Notes: generated by a model not told the origin, from the sequence alone. Counted from the stretch's first letter, positions 1 to 8,670 are shown. The stretch is 64,000 bases of DNA from Nitrospira sp. (GCA_015903945.1 JABMDL010000015.1:1-64000); one strand, 5' to 3'. Translations and numbers: made by a program.

Positions 1-1
1 G

Positions 2-226
2 ATGATCAAGGGTGTGGGAGGCAGTGGTCAGACCGGGACGGTCTCCGGAACCGGTGGCTCGATCGATCGCAATACGCTGTTCATGGTCGCGCTCGAAGAT
101 GATCACATTCACATGACACAGGTGCTGAACGCCGTAAAAGAGATCCATGCCAAGCATGTGCGCGGGTACCGAGGCCTTGAAATCCCGCTCAAAGTCTTTC
201 TGCAACCCTGCGAAGTCATCCTGTGA
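2..226 (+). CDS. C-terminal part of a small protein, possibly PII-fold
   Basis: The reading frame is open from the window edge and ends at 226, so the first visible Met need not be the true start. The visible 74 residues contain a Gly/Thr/Ser-rich loop, then NTLFMVALEDD and a helix-like stretch, and end in KVFLQPCEVIL. A glycine-rich loop followed by strand, helix and a closing hydrophobic strand recalls small PII-like or cyclic-di-AMP-receptor-like (DUF970) proteins. I cannot confirm that family from sequence alone. It is the only gene on the plus strand before 13 kb, so its operon partners lie outside the window. Confidence 0.4.
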   Translation: MIKGVGGSGQTGTVSGTGGSIDRNTLFMVALEDDHIHMTQVLNAVKEIHAKHVRGYRGLEIPLKVFLQPCEVIL

Positions 227-472
227 CGAGGGGAGGCTCGACTCCTTGGCCGACGTGAGCATGGCAACGTCGAGTGGAAGCCCGCCGCCGGACCATCCAC
301 ATAGCGCGCCTCCGAAAACCGGAGCAGCAGGTGAGACGAGCACGTCGGCCGAGAAATGCGCGATGAGCAGTTCAACACCCCTTTCTCGTCTCGCTCGTCC
401 CGCACACGCGTAGACAGAAACGCAGGCGGCAGGTGCCCCAAGAAAGGGAGAACGCCTCTGTAGCGTCCCGTT

Positions 473-661
473 TCACGTGGAATAGCGGACGAGGACAAGC
501 GCGCTGCAGGGACACGCGAGACTGGCCTCGTGGCTTTTCCAGGCAAAGGCATTCGTTCTTGGGTGCCCGGACAAAAAATTTGCCTCGGGAATGGACTCGT
601 ACCATTCACCATGCTGCAGGAGCACCGAAGTGACTTTGTCGTAATTCACAATTTCAGACAT
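473..661 (-). CDS. Possible small protein, unknown function
   Basis: This 62-codon ORF starts with ATG at 661, preceded on the minus strand by GAGAGGGAACCA, a fair ribosome binding site. The first 30 residues (VTSVLLQHGEWYESIPEANF) look protein-like, but the C-terminal half becomes Ser/Cys/Arg-rich and less convincing. It may be a truncated or frameshifted small gene. No family is recognised, and the minus-strand neighbour upstream (765-1286) is also an orphan. Confidence 0.3.
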   Translation of the reverse strand: MSEIVNYDKVTSVLLQHGEWYESIPEANFLSGHPRTNAFAWKSHEASLACPCSALVLVRYST

Positions 662-686
662 TGGTTCCCTCTCTTTCCTTCAGTCA

Positions 687-759
687 GGATATCGGGGCCA
701 GCTCACTCTGACCCCAATTTCTCTCTGCCGTACGGTGCAGCACGTTGTTAGCCGACAAG
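687..759. repeat. Left flanking repeat of the 765-1286 gene
   Basis: This stretch contains GGATATCGGGG (687-697), a hairpin with a CTGACCCC arm, AATTTCTCTC, the palindrome CCGTACGG and TTAGCCGACAAG (748-759). The last element is the exact inverse of CTTGTCGGCTAA at 1290-1301, on the other side of the gene. GGATATCGGG and AATTTCT recur in the same orientation at 1309-1332. The arrangement recalls cassette or miniature-element ends, but no transposase or integrase is present. Confidence 0.55.
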
Positions 760-764
760 CACGG

Positions 765-1286
765 TCAAAGGCGGGCCTCCAGCAGGCGCACCAAAGCGTC
801 GAGTGCCTTAACCGTCTCTTGGAACGACATTCGTTGACCGGACAGTGCCCCGCCTGTCTGATGCTTCAGCCGATTGACTTCGTGCTGCCGCACCTTCCGC
901 CACAGCTCTAGCGTTGATCCGGGAACCCTGGCGCGGCGTGCCGAGGGCTCCAAGACATCAAACCGGCTGGAGCGTCTACCAGTGATGTGCTTAATGAGCC
1001 GTTCGTAACCGACATCGATCCGATGGAGCGCACTGTTGAAATGAACCTCGCTCAGCCAGCTAGATTCGGAAGGACGCTTGCCACGAGCCAACGCTCCAGC
1101 CGCAGCTATCGCCTCCTTGAGCTCAACCTGCCATCGGTCGGGAAGATCGACTCGATCTGTGAACTTGCACCTCTGCGCTTCGTGTGCGCAGAAGACCGCA
1201 CCGATTGGGTAAGTGAGTAGCCCCGCTTCTGGAAGCGACTTCGGTCGGAGGCGTTCGAGCCGTTCAGCGATAGCGGAGAGACGCAT
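765..1286 (-). CDS. Hypothetical protein between matching flanking repeats
   Basis: The predicted product is 173 residues, rich in Ala, Arg and Leu, mostly helical in appearance, with no signal peptide or membrane segment. A short cysteine-containing patch (GAVFCAHEAQRCKF, around residues 30-43) is the only local motif, and I recognise no family. The gene is bounded by a perfect 12-base inverted repeat (748-759 and 1290-1301) and by partial direct repeats outside it, which suggests it moved as a unit. The start at 1286 has only a weak purine-rich leader (ACAAGAAG). Confidence 0.55.
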   Translation of the reverse strand: MRLSAIAERLERLRPKSLPEAGLLTYPIGAVFCAHEAQRCKFTDRVDLPDRWQVELKEAIAAAGALARGKRPSESSWLSEVHFNSALHRIDVGYERLIKHITGRRSSRFDVLEPSARRARVPGSTLELWRKVRQHEVNRLKHQTGGALSGQRMSFQETVKALDALVRLLEARL

Positions 1287-1289
1287 CTT

Positions 1290-1332
1290 CTTGTCGGCTA
1301 ATGCGCATGGATATCGGGTCAGTGTAATTTCT
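1290..1332. repeat. Right flanking repeat of the 765-1286 gene
   Basis: CTTGTCGGCTAA (1290-1301) is the exact reverse complement of 748-759. It is followed by GGATATCGGG (1309-1318) and AATTTCT (1326-1332), which repeat in the same order and orientation as at 687-722 on the left side. The gene start codon lies 3 bases inside this repeat. Confidence 0.55.
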
Positions 1333-1497
1333 GAGAGAACGGTTCACATCATAGTAGCGTCCACGGACACAATATGACTCTGACACCATTTCCCAAACAC
1401 CTACTTTGTTGTGGGCAAGTCTACTGCAAAGCCCGATGCTTATCCACCGCTCTGGCCGGGGCTAGGGGGATAGACTCTCACTGCGGACCAGGCTCGC

Positions 1498-2202
1498 TCA
1501 ACGTGATTGACCGGCAGGAACATCCGTCGGTTGCTCATCGACAAGCCGGGCGGCGCGCCGGAGTTGCCAGGCGAGGCTCGTCCGGTTGAAGGCCCAGAAC
1601 GGTGAGATCGGCAAGCCAGCTTCCCGCAAGGCGTGAGTGGCATACTGGTGGCAGGTGTGAAACAGGTGGTAGGAACGTACCGCTGGATAGAAGGCGGACG
1701 GACCGAGCGAGACGATTGGTGTCTCAACCGAGATGGTCCCGCGCAGGTGCCGGCGCAATCGCTGGTAAGCCTCGTCGCTCACGCGAAACATGAACAGCTC
1801 GGCGGGCGGTTGCGGCGTGCGGTCTGCCCACACGCGATCATAGTGCCCGACTTCGACGACGCCTTCGGTCGGCCAGAAGAGGGCTCGCACGACCCCGCTC
1901 AGTCCTCGCTGATCCTCCAGATACCAGGCGCGTTCGGCATAGCCCCATTCCTCATATAAGTGCTGAGAACCGAGTGCTGAGGACTGAGGTCCCGGATCAG
2001 AGGAGTTCCTCTCAGTTGTCAGTCCTGAGTCCTCAGTCCCATTTTCACGCGGAAAGGCGATCATGGCGTGCCAGGTGTCGAGCGACACAAAGATAGTCCG
2101 AGTGGGAGAGTCCTGGGGCGGCGGCCACAGGCCCTCGACCGGTGAGGCACAGGCTGAAAGCAGGATGGCCCCGGCGACCCAGAGGATGATCTTCCGATTC
2201 AT
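1498..2202 (-). CDS. DUF2459 family lipoprotein
   Basis: The product (234 residues) begins with a lipoprotein signal peptide ending LLSAC (Cys18). It then shows features of the DUF2459 family (seen next to urease genes in some genomes): VSLDTWHAMI near residue 39, WGYAERAWYL near 86, a conserved YHLFHTCHQYATHAL block around 178-192, and NRTSLAWQLR near 206. Its biochemical role is unknown; it should sit on the membrane facing the periplasm. Residues about 53-82 are low-complexity and encoded by an imperfect hairpin of GGACTGA-type words (1957-2039), a probable in-frame insertion between the two conserved parts. It lies 4 bases downstream of the M28 peptidase gene on the same strand. Confidence 0.8.
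   Translation of the reverse strand: MNRKIILWVAGAILLSACASPVEGLWPPPQDSPTRTIFVSLDTWHAMIAFPRENGTEDSGLTTERNSSDPGPQSSALGSQHLYEEWGYAERAWYLEDQRGLSGVVRALFWPTEGVVEVGHYDRVWADRTPQPPAELFMFRVSDEAYQRLRRHLRGTISVETPIVSLGPSAFYPAVRSYHLFHTCHQYATHALREAGLPISPFWAFNRTSLAWQLRRAARLVDEQPTDVPAGQSR
1957..2039. repeat. Hairpin repeat (GGACTGA words) inside the DUF2459 gene
   Basis: The left arm (about 1957-1989) and right arm (about 2012-2039) are imperfectly complementary, roughly two thirds of 31 positions. Both are built from iterated words such as GTGCTGAGGACTGAGG and CAGTCCTGAGTCCTCAGTCC. The same words occur in the hairpin at 50307-50403. The reading frame of the host gene stays open across the element. Confidence 0.75.
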
Positions 2203-2206
2203 CCGA

Positions 2207-3220
2207 TCACCGGCGTTCGTCGAGCATTACGAGGGCTGCGGCAAGGCCGCGCACCAACTCGCTCATGGCCCGGTAGTCCAGTGTGTCAGGCAGATCGGTT
2301 GGTCGGTGGTAATGGGGATTGCGGAACAGCGCCGTGTCTGTCAGCATGACGGCCGGATAGCCTTCGTTCCAGAACGATCCGTGATCGGACCAATCGACTC
2401 CGGGAATCCACCAGGGACCGGCATAGGTTTCGACCGGCAAATCCATATGGGCGACGAGTCCATCCCGAACTTGTGTCTGCAATGGCTGTGAATCGTCATC
2501 GCTGACGATCGTGATGAAGTTGCCGGTCGTCGGATAGCGCCAACGCAGCCAAAAGACCAGAGAGGGGAACGACTGGCTCCCCGGTTCCTGCGAGTAATAC
2601 CCGACCGACTCCAGGCAGAGCATTGCCTCGACGTGCTCGCCCTGTTCTTTGAGCAAACGCGCATAGACGCGGCTGCCCATCTGCCGGCTGCGAAAAAACG
2701 GCGGCTCCTCCAACGTGAAGGCCACGAACCGCACGGTCTTCCGAAAACGCGTTTCCGCATGGAGGCGCGCCAGTTCCAGCAGCACCGCCACTCCGCTTGC
2801 GTTATCATCCGCTCCCGGCGAGCCGACCACTGTGTCATAGTGGGCTCCAACCACGATCACGCGATCAGGCTGGTCCGTCCCTCGCCGCTCTGCAATGATG
2901 TTGCGGACCGCCAATCCCCCTACCTGATACGGTTGCTCGGTGAGGTCGTACCCGTACGACGCGAGGCGCCGGGCGATGAAATCGGCGGCGGCGTTCAGAT
3001 TGGCCGGATCCTGGTAGCTTCTGGGACCAATTGTGCCGGCCAACGAGCGCACCAGCGCCTCGAGCTCCGCGCGCACGTTTCCTTCATTGCGCTGAATCCC
3101 GGACATATCCGCGCTCCAGACCCATCCGCCCGCCGCCGACAGTGCCGCGGCGGCTATGACGAATCGGAAGAGGAAGGCGAATGGCTCCATGCTTCCCCAC
3201 GTCGGATCTCTTGCCATCAC
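2207..3220 (-). CDS. M28 family zinc aminopeptidase, exported
   Basis: This 337-residue protein resembles secreted M28 aminopeptidases, which use two zinc ions to remove N-terminal residues from peptides. The expected ligands are visible: H127 and Asp in GAHYDT, Asp in SPGADDNASG (about 136-143), the catalytic Glu pair in FTLEEP (171-172), Glu in LCLESVGY (204) and His305 in NPHYHRPTDLPDT. A hydrophobic segment at 14-32 would act as signal peptide or anchor. The start at 3220 overlaps the upstream gene by 4 bases; an internal Met at 3190 (MEPFAFLF) would place the signal sequence at the N-terminus and may be the real start. Confidence 0.88.
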   Translation of the reverse strand: MMARDPTWGSMEPFAFLFRFVIAAAALSAAGGWVWSADMSGIQRNEGNVRAELEALVRSLAGTIGPRSYQDPANLNAAADFIARRLASYGYDLTEQPYQVGGLAVRNIIAERRGTDQPDRVIVVGAHYDTVVGSPGADDNASGVAVLLELARLHAETRFRKTVRFVAFTLEEPPFFRSRQMGSRVYARLLKEQGEHVEAMLCLESVGYYSQEPGSQSFPSLVFWLRWRYPTTGNFITIVSDDDSQPLQTQVRDGLVAHMDLPVETYAGPWWIPGVDWSDHGSFWNEGYPAVMLTDTALFRNPHYHRPTDLPDTLDYRAMSELVRGLAAALVMLDERR

Positions 3221-3657
3221 GTGGGCGCCAGATGCGAGTTTGCCTCCGCCCGGTGGCTTCTCCAGGCCGAGGCGCGAATGCGAAGTTTCATCGTTTCAGG
3301 ATCAACAACGCCTCGCAGGAAGAGCAGCCGATCTGTGGTGCGCGATCGAATGACCAGAGTGCCGATTCCAAAGAACTCCGCGACGATCCCTTGTTGAACC
3401 GTGATGTCACCCACGTCATGGAGTGGAATGGATTGAATCTCGCATCCCGTGTATCCGTTTCTCACCGTCAGGTCATCCCTCGTCAGCTCATAGTGCGCCC
3501 AGCGACGCAGGATCGCGGCACAGGCGACGAGCAAGCCGGCCCCCACGATCCACATCTGCCAGCCATCCACGCCGAACCGGAACAACAATGCGCCGCGGCG
3601 CCCATGCAGGATAGGCTTCCCAGAGCATCCGATGGTCCTGTTCTGTCTTTTCAACAA
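3217..3657 (-). CDS. Bacterial PH-domain (DUF304/YdbS-like) membrane protein, apparently frameshifted
   Basis: The frame encodes a membrane segment (about residues 33-49: MWIVGAGLLVACAAIL), then a PH-domain pattern: YELTRDDLTVRNGYTG, IPLHDVGDITVQQG, and FFGIGTLVIRS followed by LLFLRGVVDPE. The N-terminus in this frame (MLKRQNRTIG) is unconvincing. In another frame an ATG at 3673 with leader GGACGG gives MTMRHLVEKTEQDHRMLWEA, a typical beginning for this family, and the two frames meet near 3605-3620. A single-base indel there would restore one protein of about 150 residues. Either the gene is broken or the sequence has an error. Confidence 0.7.
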   Translation of the reverse strand: MLKRQNRTIGCSGKPILHGRRGALLFRFGVDGWQMWIVGAGLLVACAAILRRWAHYELTRDDLTVRNGYTGCEIQSIPLHDVGDITVQQGIVAEFFGIGTLVIRSRTTDRLLFLRGVVDPETMKLRIRASAWRSHRAEANSHLAPT

Positions 3658-3779
3658 GGTGACGCATCGTCATCGTTCCGTCCTGGTGGTCTGTTCGAGA
3701 TCCTTGATTATCGAACCCTTTCGACCGGCATGAGATAGAGTCGCTGCACACAAATTGCTCGGATGAGACGCCATTGTGC

Positions 3780-4151
3780 TCATCGCGCCAACGACCGGAT
3801 GTAGAGCAACACATTGCGCTTGTCCTTCTCCGATAAGGTCCACTTCCAGGCTCCCATCGGCGATCCCGGCTCCCCGTCGTGAATGATGTTTCCCAGCTCG
3901 GCATTCGACTTCCTCTGGACGGCAGGAGCGGTGAGGTCGGGTGGGGGAGGGGACACTTGGTTATACGCCTTTCCCTTCCCGCTCTCCCCATGGCAGAACC
4001 GGCAAAACTCTTCATAGAGACGCTTGCCGTCCTGTAGATCATAATGATCGCGTAAGGCCTGCGCGTCATCCGCCTGACCCGCAGCGGTCGGTGCCGCCGA
4101 CACACTTGCCAGGGCTATCGAGAGTACAAGGACCAGAGATCTTGTCGGCAT
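3780..4151 (-). CDS. Periplasmic class I cytochrome c
   Basis: The 123-residue product has an N-terminal signal peptide (about 1-25, ending near AAGQA), one heme-binding motif CRFCH (50-54), a Gly/Lys-rich turn (GESGKGKAYN) and a likely axial Met99 in SPMGAWKW. It ends in LLYIRSL, the usual last helix of small class I cytochromes. It probably carries electrons in the periplasm. It lies 21 bases downstream of the membrane protein gene 4173-4547 on the same strand, so the two may be cotranscribed. The partner cytochrome or oxidase cannot be told from this window. Confidence 0.85.
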   Translation of the reverse strand: MPTRSLVLVLSIALASVSAAPTAAGQADDAQALRDHYDLQDGKRLYEEFCRFCHGESGKGKAYNQVSPPPPDLTAPAVQRKSNAELGNIIHDGEPGSPMGAWKWTLSEKDKRNVLLYIRSLAR

Positions 4152-4172
4152 GGTGCCCCCTTTGATTGAAGA

Positions 4173-4547
4173 CTATGACGCCGGCCGGCGTTGAAATCGC
4201 TGGTGAATCCACCAGAAGGCATAACTCATCACATTCCCGATCGTAAACCAATGAAGACCGCCGAATACGGCTGTCAGGATAAATGCCCTCAGATTTACTC
4301 CTTGATGCCCGTGGTACCACAAGCTGGTCCATCTGTCGGTCAAACCGGAGAGGAGTCCGATCTTACCTTCGATCTCGAACGCCAAGGGAACGGTCGGCGC
4401 GTCGACGACGAAGAAGAGAAAATAGGCGAACACCGCCTGACTCTCGGTATTGATATGGCAATAGAGAAACACGAGGAACGACGCAAACGAATGAATCACG
4501 AGCAGGGTTGTGCCGAGGACGAGACCGTCTCTTGAGGGCTGATTCAT
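4173..4547 (-). CDS. Small integral membrane protein, unknown function
   Basis: The 124-residue protein starts at ATG 4547 (MNQPSRDGLVLG); a longer frame upstream is only read-through over the rtcB remnant and is rejected. Hydrophobic segments at about 9-29, 39-58 and 86-110 predict three membrane passes. Histidines at 81 and 99 and several Trp and Tyr residues lie near membrane ends, so heme or metal binding is possible but not shown. The start lies 15 bases after the stop codon of the rtcB remnant. A cytochrome c gene follows on the same strand. Confidence 0.65.
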   Translation of the reverse strand: MNQPSRDGLVLGTTLLVIHSFASFLVFLYCHINTESQAVFAYFLFFVVDAPTVPLAFEIEGKIGLLSGLTDRWTSLWYHGHQGVNLRAFILTAVFGGLHWFTIGNVMSYAFWWIHQRFQRRPAS

Positions 4548-4562
4548 ACATCCTCGCCACAC

Positions 4563-4668
4563 TATCCCTTGACGCACACGAGCGGTTCCAACCTGGCCAC
4601 TTTTCTCGCCAGTCTCGCCTCGTCCGCCGCGTCGACCACCTCGCCGACATCTTTGTAAGATCCGGGCG
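4563..4668 (-). pseudogene. rtcB: 3' end remnant of rtcB (direct repeat of 8941-9046)
   Basis: These 106 bases match 8941-9046, the 3' end of intact rtcB, with about 7 differences (about 93 percent). On the minus strand they read [20 protein letters not shown], then [14 protein letters not shown] and a TAG stop, against [20 protein letters not shown] in rtcB. Five of the seven differences are silent codon changes and two are conservative replacements. No other rtcB sequence precedes it. The two copies bracket the cbpM-cbpA-clpB-zinc-ribbon block. Confidence 0.85.
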
Positions 4669-4684
4669 TACTCTGGGCGGTCGC

Positions 4685-5020
4685 TCACCAACGGGGTCTC
4701 TCGTCGACATTGAGCCCGACCCGCTTCAGGCAAGCGCGTAGCTGCTCGATCTCATCAAGCAGATCGATCATCACTGCTGCCGCTTCGACAGTTGCCCCGA
4801 AATCCCTCTGCAGGCGGGCGACTCGGCGGGCACAGATGAGATCCGCTGCGCGAAATCGCCAGCCTGATGGCCCCGTACCTTGCGGCTCCAGCAGTCCCAC
4901 GGCCACCAATTCGATGACCCACTGCGCCTCCGCGCAACAGGCTCTCGCCAACTCCTCGATCGACAGCACAGCCTCATCGCCGATCACGCTGCCTGTCAGA
5001 AGATCCTGTTCCCTCTCCAT
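4685..5020 (-). CDS. cbpM: Chaperone modulator CbpM (MerR-like)
   Basis: The 111-residue protein has the N-terminal pattern of CbpM: LSIEELARACCAEAQWVIEL, then GLLEPQG and a WRFRAADLICARRVARLQRD segment like a MerR helix-turn-helix, then a helical tail (AAAVMIDLLDEIEQLRACLK). In known systems CbpM binds and inhibits the J-domain of CbpA. It follows cbpA by only 2 bases, the usual cbpA-cbpM order, so translation is probably coupled. The alternative, an HspR-type repressor, is less likely because the sequence is shorter and ends in a helical tail. Confidence 0.85.
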   Translation of the reverse strand: MEREQDLLTGSVIGDEAVLSIEELARACCAEAQWVIELVAVGLLEPQGTGPSGWRFRAADLICARRVARLQRDFGATVEAAAVMIDLLDEIEQLRACLKRVGLNVDERPRW

Positions 5021-5022
5021 AT

Positions 5023-5955
5023 TTAAACTCCCAGTGCTTGTCGCGGATTGAAGGCCAGTTCCTGTGCCATGGTGTGATAAATCCGCTGGGCACGCTCCGT
5101 GTCCGCTGTCGGAAGGACCACTTCCAGGACGAGATAGAGATCGCCCGCTGGGTGGTCGGGGATGCCGCGGCCCTTCAGTCTGAGCTTTCGCCCGCTCTGC
5201 GAGCCCGGGGGAATTTTGACTTCAACCACGCCAGTCGGGGTCGGCGCGTTGACCGTGGCTCCAAGCGCCGCTTCCCACGGCGCGAGCGGCAGAGTGAGAA
5301 ACACATCGCGTGCCTCCACGCGATAGAGGGAATGGGGAGCGAAATGGACTTCCAGGTACAGATCACCCGGCGGCGCCCCGCCGATTCCCGCCGCACCCTG
5401 CCTCGCCAGCCTGATCAACTGGCCTTCACGGAGGCCCTTCGGGATTTGGACATTGAGGGTCCGCTCCCGCAAGACGACACGACCTTGCTGGTCCCCGTGC
5501 GGTGCGCGCAGCGTAATCCCACGGGTTGCGCCGGTATAGGCATCCTCGAGCTCGATGAAGATCTTGGCGTGATGATCCTCCCCAGGAGCCCGAGCAGATT
5601 GGGCATGACGACCGAATTGGCCGAACAAGCTTGAGAAAAAATCGCTGAACTCGACGGCTTCCTCCGGGGATACGGTCCCGGGGGTGAATTCAAAGCCCGC
5701 GCCCCAGTCCGGCGGAGGCGTAAATTCCTCCCCCGGTTGCCAGCGCGCCCCGAGTTGGTCGTAGGCGGCTCGCTTCTCCGGGTCATGGAGCACTGTGTAA
5801 GCCTCGCCGATTTCCTTAAAGCGCGCTTCCGCTCCGGACTCCTTGCTCACATCCGGGTGATACCTGCGCGCCAGCTTGCGGTACGCGCTTTTGATGTTGT
5901 CGGCGGTCGCTGTACGTTCAACCCCGAGGATCTTGTAGTAGTCCTTGAATTCCAT
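5023..5955 (-). CDS. cbpA: J-domain co-chaperone CbpA (DnaJ-like without zinc finger)
   Basis: The 310-residue protein begins with a complete J-domain (1-70) with HPD at 33-35, the motif that stimulates DnaK ATPase. A short Gly/Pro/Phe-rich linker follows, then the two beta-barrel substrate-binding domains (about 125-300; HAKIFIELEDAYTGATRGIT, GDLYLEVHFAPHSLYRVEARD). The cysteine-rich zinc finger of true DnaJ is absent, which identifies the CbpA type. It acts in the cytoplasm with DnaK, which is not in this window, and with ClpB encoded just upstream. A 72-base gap separates it from clpB. Confidence 0.92.
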   Translation of the reverse strand: MEFKDYYKILGVERTATADNIKSAYRKLARRYHPDVSKESGAEARFKEIGEAYTVLHDPEKRAAYDQLGARWQPGEEFTPPPDWGAGFEFTPGTVSPEEAVEFSDFFSSLFGQFGRHAQSARAPGEDHHAKIFIELEDAYTGATRGITLRAPHGDQQGRVVLRERTLNVQIPKGLREGQLIRLARQGAAGIGGAPPGDLYLEVHFAPHSLYRVEARDVFLTLPLAPWEAALGATVNAPTPTGVVEVKIPPGSQSGRKLRLKGRGIPDHPAGDLYLVLEVVLPTADTERAQRIYHTMAQELAFNPRQALGV

Positions 5956-6027
5956 TCTGTCTCTTGCCCTGAAGGTCAGCCAATTCCGTCAATCGTCGCC
6001 TGTAGACCTCCTCATTCCATCTTATTC

Positions 6028-8634
6028 TCATCTGATGACTTCGGCCTGGACTGCCGGAATCACGACGATCTTCCCGTCTTTGAAGTCCACATGAGCCGTA
6101 TCGCCGTCCCGTATCTCCCCCTTCACGAGTGCATAACCGATCGGTGTTTCGAGATCCTGCTGGATTAATCGCTTCAGGGGGCGCGCACCGTACACGGGAT
6201 CATAGCCGCGTTGAGCGAGGTCAGCCTTCGCTTGAGCCGTGAGTTCAAGAGAAATCCTCCGCTCGGCCAAACGTTTCTCCAAGCGAGCCAATTGGATGTC
6301 CACAATCGCGACCAACTGTGCCGTGGAGAGTGGATGGAACACCACCGTCTCATCAACGCGGTTCAAAAACTCCGGCCGGAAGTGCCGGCGGAGGTCGGTT
6401 ATGGCCACCTTCTTCATCTCCTCATACGGCAGCTGTCGCTGTTGGGCCTCCAAGATGTCCTGACTGCCAATATTCGAGGTCATGATCAGCACCGTATTTT
6501 TGAAGTCCACGGTGCGGCCATGCGAGTCGGTAAGTCGGCCGTCATCCATCACCTGGAGCAACATATTGAACACGTCATGATGCGCCTTCTCGATTTCATC
6601 GAACAAAATCACGGAAAACGGACGACGCCGGACCGCCTCAGTGAGTTGGCCGCCTTCCTCATACCCCACATAGCCGGGCGGAGCGCCGATGAGCCGAGCG
6701 ACGGTGTGTTTCTCCATATATTCCGACATATCAATGCGAATGAGATTCGCTTCATCATCGAAGAGTGTGGCAGCCAAGGCGCGGGCGAGCTCTGTTTTTC
6801 CCACGCCGGTCGGACCGAGGAACAGGAATGAGCCGATCGGCCGGGAGGGATCCTTGATTCCCGACCGAGCGCGTATCACCGCATCTGCAACGGCCCGAAC
6901 CGCCTCCTCCTGACCGACCACACGCTTGTGCAAGAGGTCCTGCAGATGCAGCAGTTTCTCCATCTCACCTAGCACCAGACGAGCGACGGGAATGCCCGTC
7001 CATCGGCTGACGACCTCCGCGATGTCGTCTTCATCCACTTCCTCCTTCAACAACCGGTGTCCGTTTTGCTTCTTCACCAAGTGCTGCTCCTCTGCGGTGA
7101 GGTGCCGCTCTAGCTTGGGCAATTCACCATACCGCAACTCCGCGACCCGGTTCAGGTCGTACGCCCGCTCGGCCCGTTCCATCTCCTGTTTCATGCTTTC
7201 GATTTGTTGCCGAAGCTTATGCAAGCGACCGACAGACACTTTCTCCGTTTCCCAGTGGGTCTTCAACACATCCCGATCGCGCACCTTCTCGGCCAACTCC
7301 TCTTCGAGCACCTCCAATCGTGCGCGGCTGGCGGGGTCGGTTTCCTTGCGGAGGGCTTCCCGCTCAATCTCCAACTGCAAAACCTTCCGCGAGATCTCAT
7401 CCAACTCTGCCGGCAGACTGTCGATCTCAGTCCGAAGGCGAGCGGCCGCCTCATCCATGAGGTCAATGGCCTTGTCCGGCAAGAAGCGGTCCGCGATGTA
7501 TCGGTGCGAGAGTTTGGTGGCTGCGATCAGTGCGGCATCCTTGATACGCACACCGTGGTGGATTTCATATCGTTCTTTGAGTCCTCGTAGGATTGAGATC
7601 GTGTCCTCAACCGTCGGTTCACCGATGAGGACCGGCTGAAACCGGCGTTCGAGCGCTGCATCCTTTTCAATATGTTTGCGGTACTCATCGAGTGTGGTCG
7701 CCCCGATCATGTGCAGTTCGCCGCGGGCCAGCATGGGTTTGAGGATGTTGGCCGCATCCATCGCGCCTTCAGCCGCGCCTGCCCCAACGACGGTGTGCAG
7801 CTCATCGATGAACAGCAGAATGTGCCCATGGCCCGATTGGACTTCCTTGAGGACTGCCTTGAGGCGCTCCTCGAATTCGCCACGATACTTGGCTCCGGCG
7901 ATCAAGGCTCCCATGTCCAGCACGATGAGGCGTTTGTGCTTCAGGCCTTCGGGCACATCTCCTTTGACAATTCGCTGGGCTAATCCCTCCACGATCGCTG
8001 TCTTCCCCACACCGGGTTCACCAATGAGCACCGGATTATTTTTTGTCCGTCGAGACAGGATCTGAATCACCCGTCTGATTTCTTCGTCCCGACCCACGAC
8101 CGGGTCCAGCTTGCCTTGCCCGGCTAATCTGGTGAGATCACGACCATACTTCTCAAGCGCTTGATAGGTGCTTTCGGGGTCCTGACTGGTCACCCGTTGG
8201 TTTCCCCGTATTTGTTGAAGCGAGGATAACAGCCGATCGCGGGTTAATCCGAGCTGCCTAAAAATGCCCCCTTCTCCCACCATCGCGAGCAGGATATGCT
8301 CCACGCTCACATAGTCATCGTGCAGTCCTCGCATCTCCTGTTCGGCCTGGGTCAGCACGTGCGATAAGCGCTGGGTCACATAGATTTGTCCAGGCGCTGA
8401 TCCAGGCCCCTGCACTTGTGGAAGCTTGTCTAAGGCCGCCTCGGCGGCCTTCAGTACCGCGCCCGGAGAGACGCCCGCCTGTTCAAGCAGCGGACCGGTC
8501 AGACCGGCTTCTTGTTCCATCAGCGCGAGCAGCAGGTGCTCGATGTCAATGCCTTGATGGCTTCGGCGCACCGCGTGGGCTGAGGCAGCCTGCAGTGCCT
8601 CCTGGAGCTTCAGCGTCATGCGGTTCATGTCCAT
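6028..8634 (-). CDS. clpB: ATP-dependent protein disaggregase ClpB
   Basis: This 868-residue protein has the full ClpB layout: N-terminal repeat domain (about 1-145), first AAA+ module with GEPGVGKT and [14 protein letters not shown], the long coiled-coil middle domain (about 405-525, rich in Glu, Arg and Leu), and second AAA+ module with [15 protein letters not shown] and [10 protein letters not shown]. The length matches the family. It threads aggregated proteins through its hexamer pore together with the DnaK system. On the minus strand it follows a zinc-ribbon gene by 36 bases and precedes cbpA-cbpM, making a stress-protein operon. I saw no clear CIRCE or sigma-32 promoter. Confidence 0.97.
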   Translation of the reverse strand: MDMNRMTLKLQEALQAASAHAVRRSHQGIDIEHLLLALMEQEAGLTGPLLEQAGVSPGAVLKAAEAALDKLPQVQGPGSAPGQIYVTQRLSHVLTQAEQEMRGLHDDYVSVEHILLAMVGEGGIFRQLGLTRDRLLSSLQQIRGNQRVTSQDPESTYQALEKYGRDLTRLAGQGKLDPVVGRDEEIRRVIQILSRRTKNNPVLIGEPGVGKTAIVEGLAQRIVKGDVPEGLKHKRLIVLDMGALIAGAKYRGEFEERLKAVLKEVQSGHGHILLFIDELHTVVGAGAAEGAMDAANILKPMLARGELHMIGATTLDEYRKHIEKDAALERRFQPVLIGEPTVEDTISILRGLKERYEIHHGVRIKDAALIAATKLSHRYIADRFLPDKAIDLMDEAAARLRTEIDSLPAELDEISRKVLQLEIEREALRKETDPASRARLEVLEEELAEKVRDRDVLKTHWETEKVSVGRLHKLRQQIESMKQEMERAERAYDLNRVAELRYGELPKLERHLTAEEQHLVKKQNGHRLLKEEVDEDDIAEVVSRWTGIPVARLVLGEMEKLLHLQDLLHKRVVGQEEAVRAVADAVIRARSGIKDPSRPIGSFLFLGPTGVGKTELARALAATLFDDEANLIRIDMSEYMEKHTVARLIGAPPGYVGYEEGGQLTEAVRRRPFSVILFDEIEKAHHDVFNMLLQVMDDGRLTDSHGRTVDFKNTVLIMTSNIGSQDILEAQQRQLPYEEMKKVAITDLRRHFRPEFLNRVDETVVFHPLSTAQLVAIVDIQLARLEKRLAERRISLELTAQAKADLAQRGYDPVYGARPLKRLIQQDLETPIGYALVKGEIRDGDTAHVDFKDGKIVVIPAVQAEVIR

Positions 8635-8670
8635 ACGTTCCTCCCAACGCTCCTCGACAGTAACCGGAGT

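Larger units (their letters stand above)
227..764. other. Mostly non-coding gap with one weak small ORF and repeat structures
   Basis: No strong gene is visible on either strand. Several overlapping ORFs of 60-170 codons run through it, but they are Arg/Pro/Ser-rich and have no family features. One small minus-strand ORF (473-661) has a plausible ribosome binding site and is listed separately. The right end (687-759) holds a hairpin (GGGG..CAG / CTG..CCCC, about 694-715) and one arm of a 12-base inverted repeat that flanks the next gene. Confidence 0.5.
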
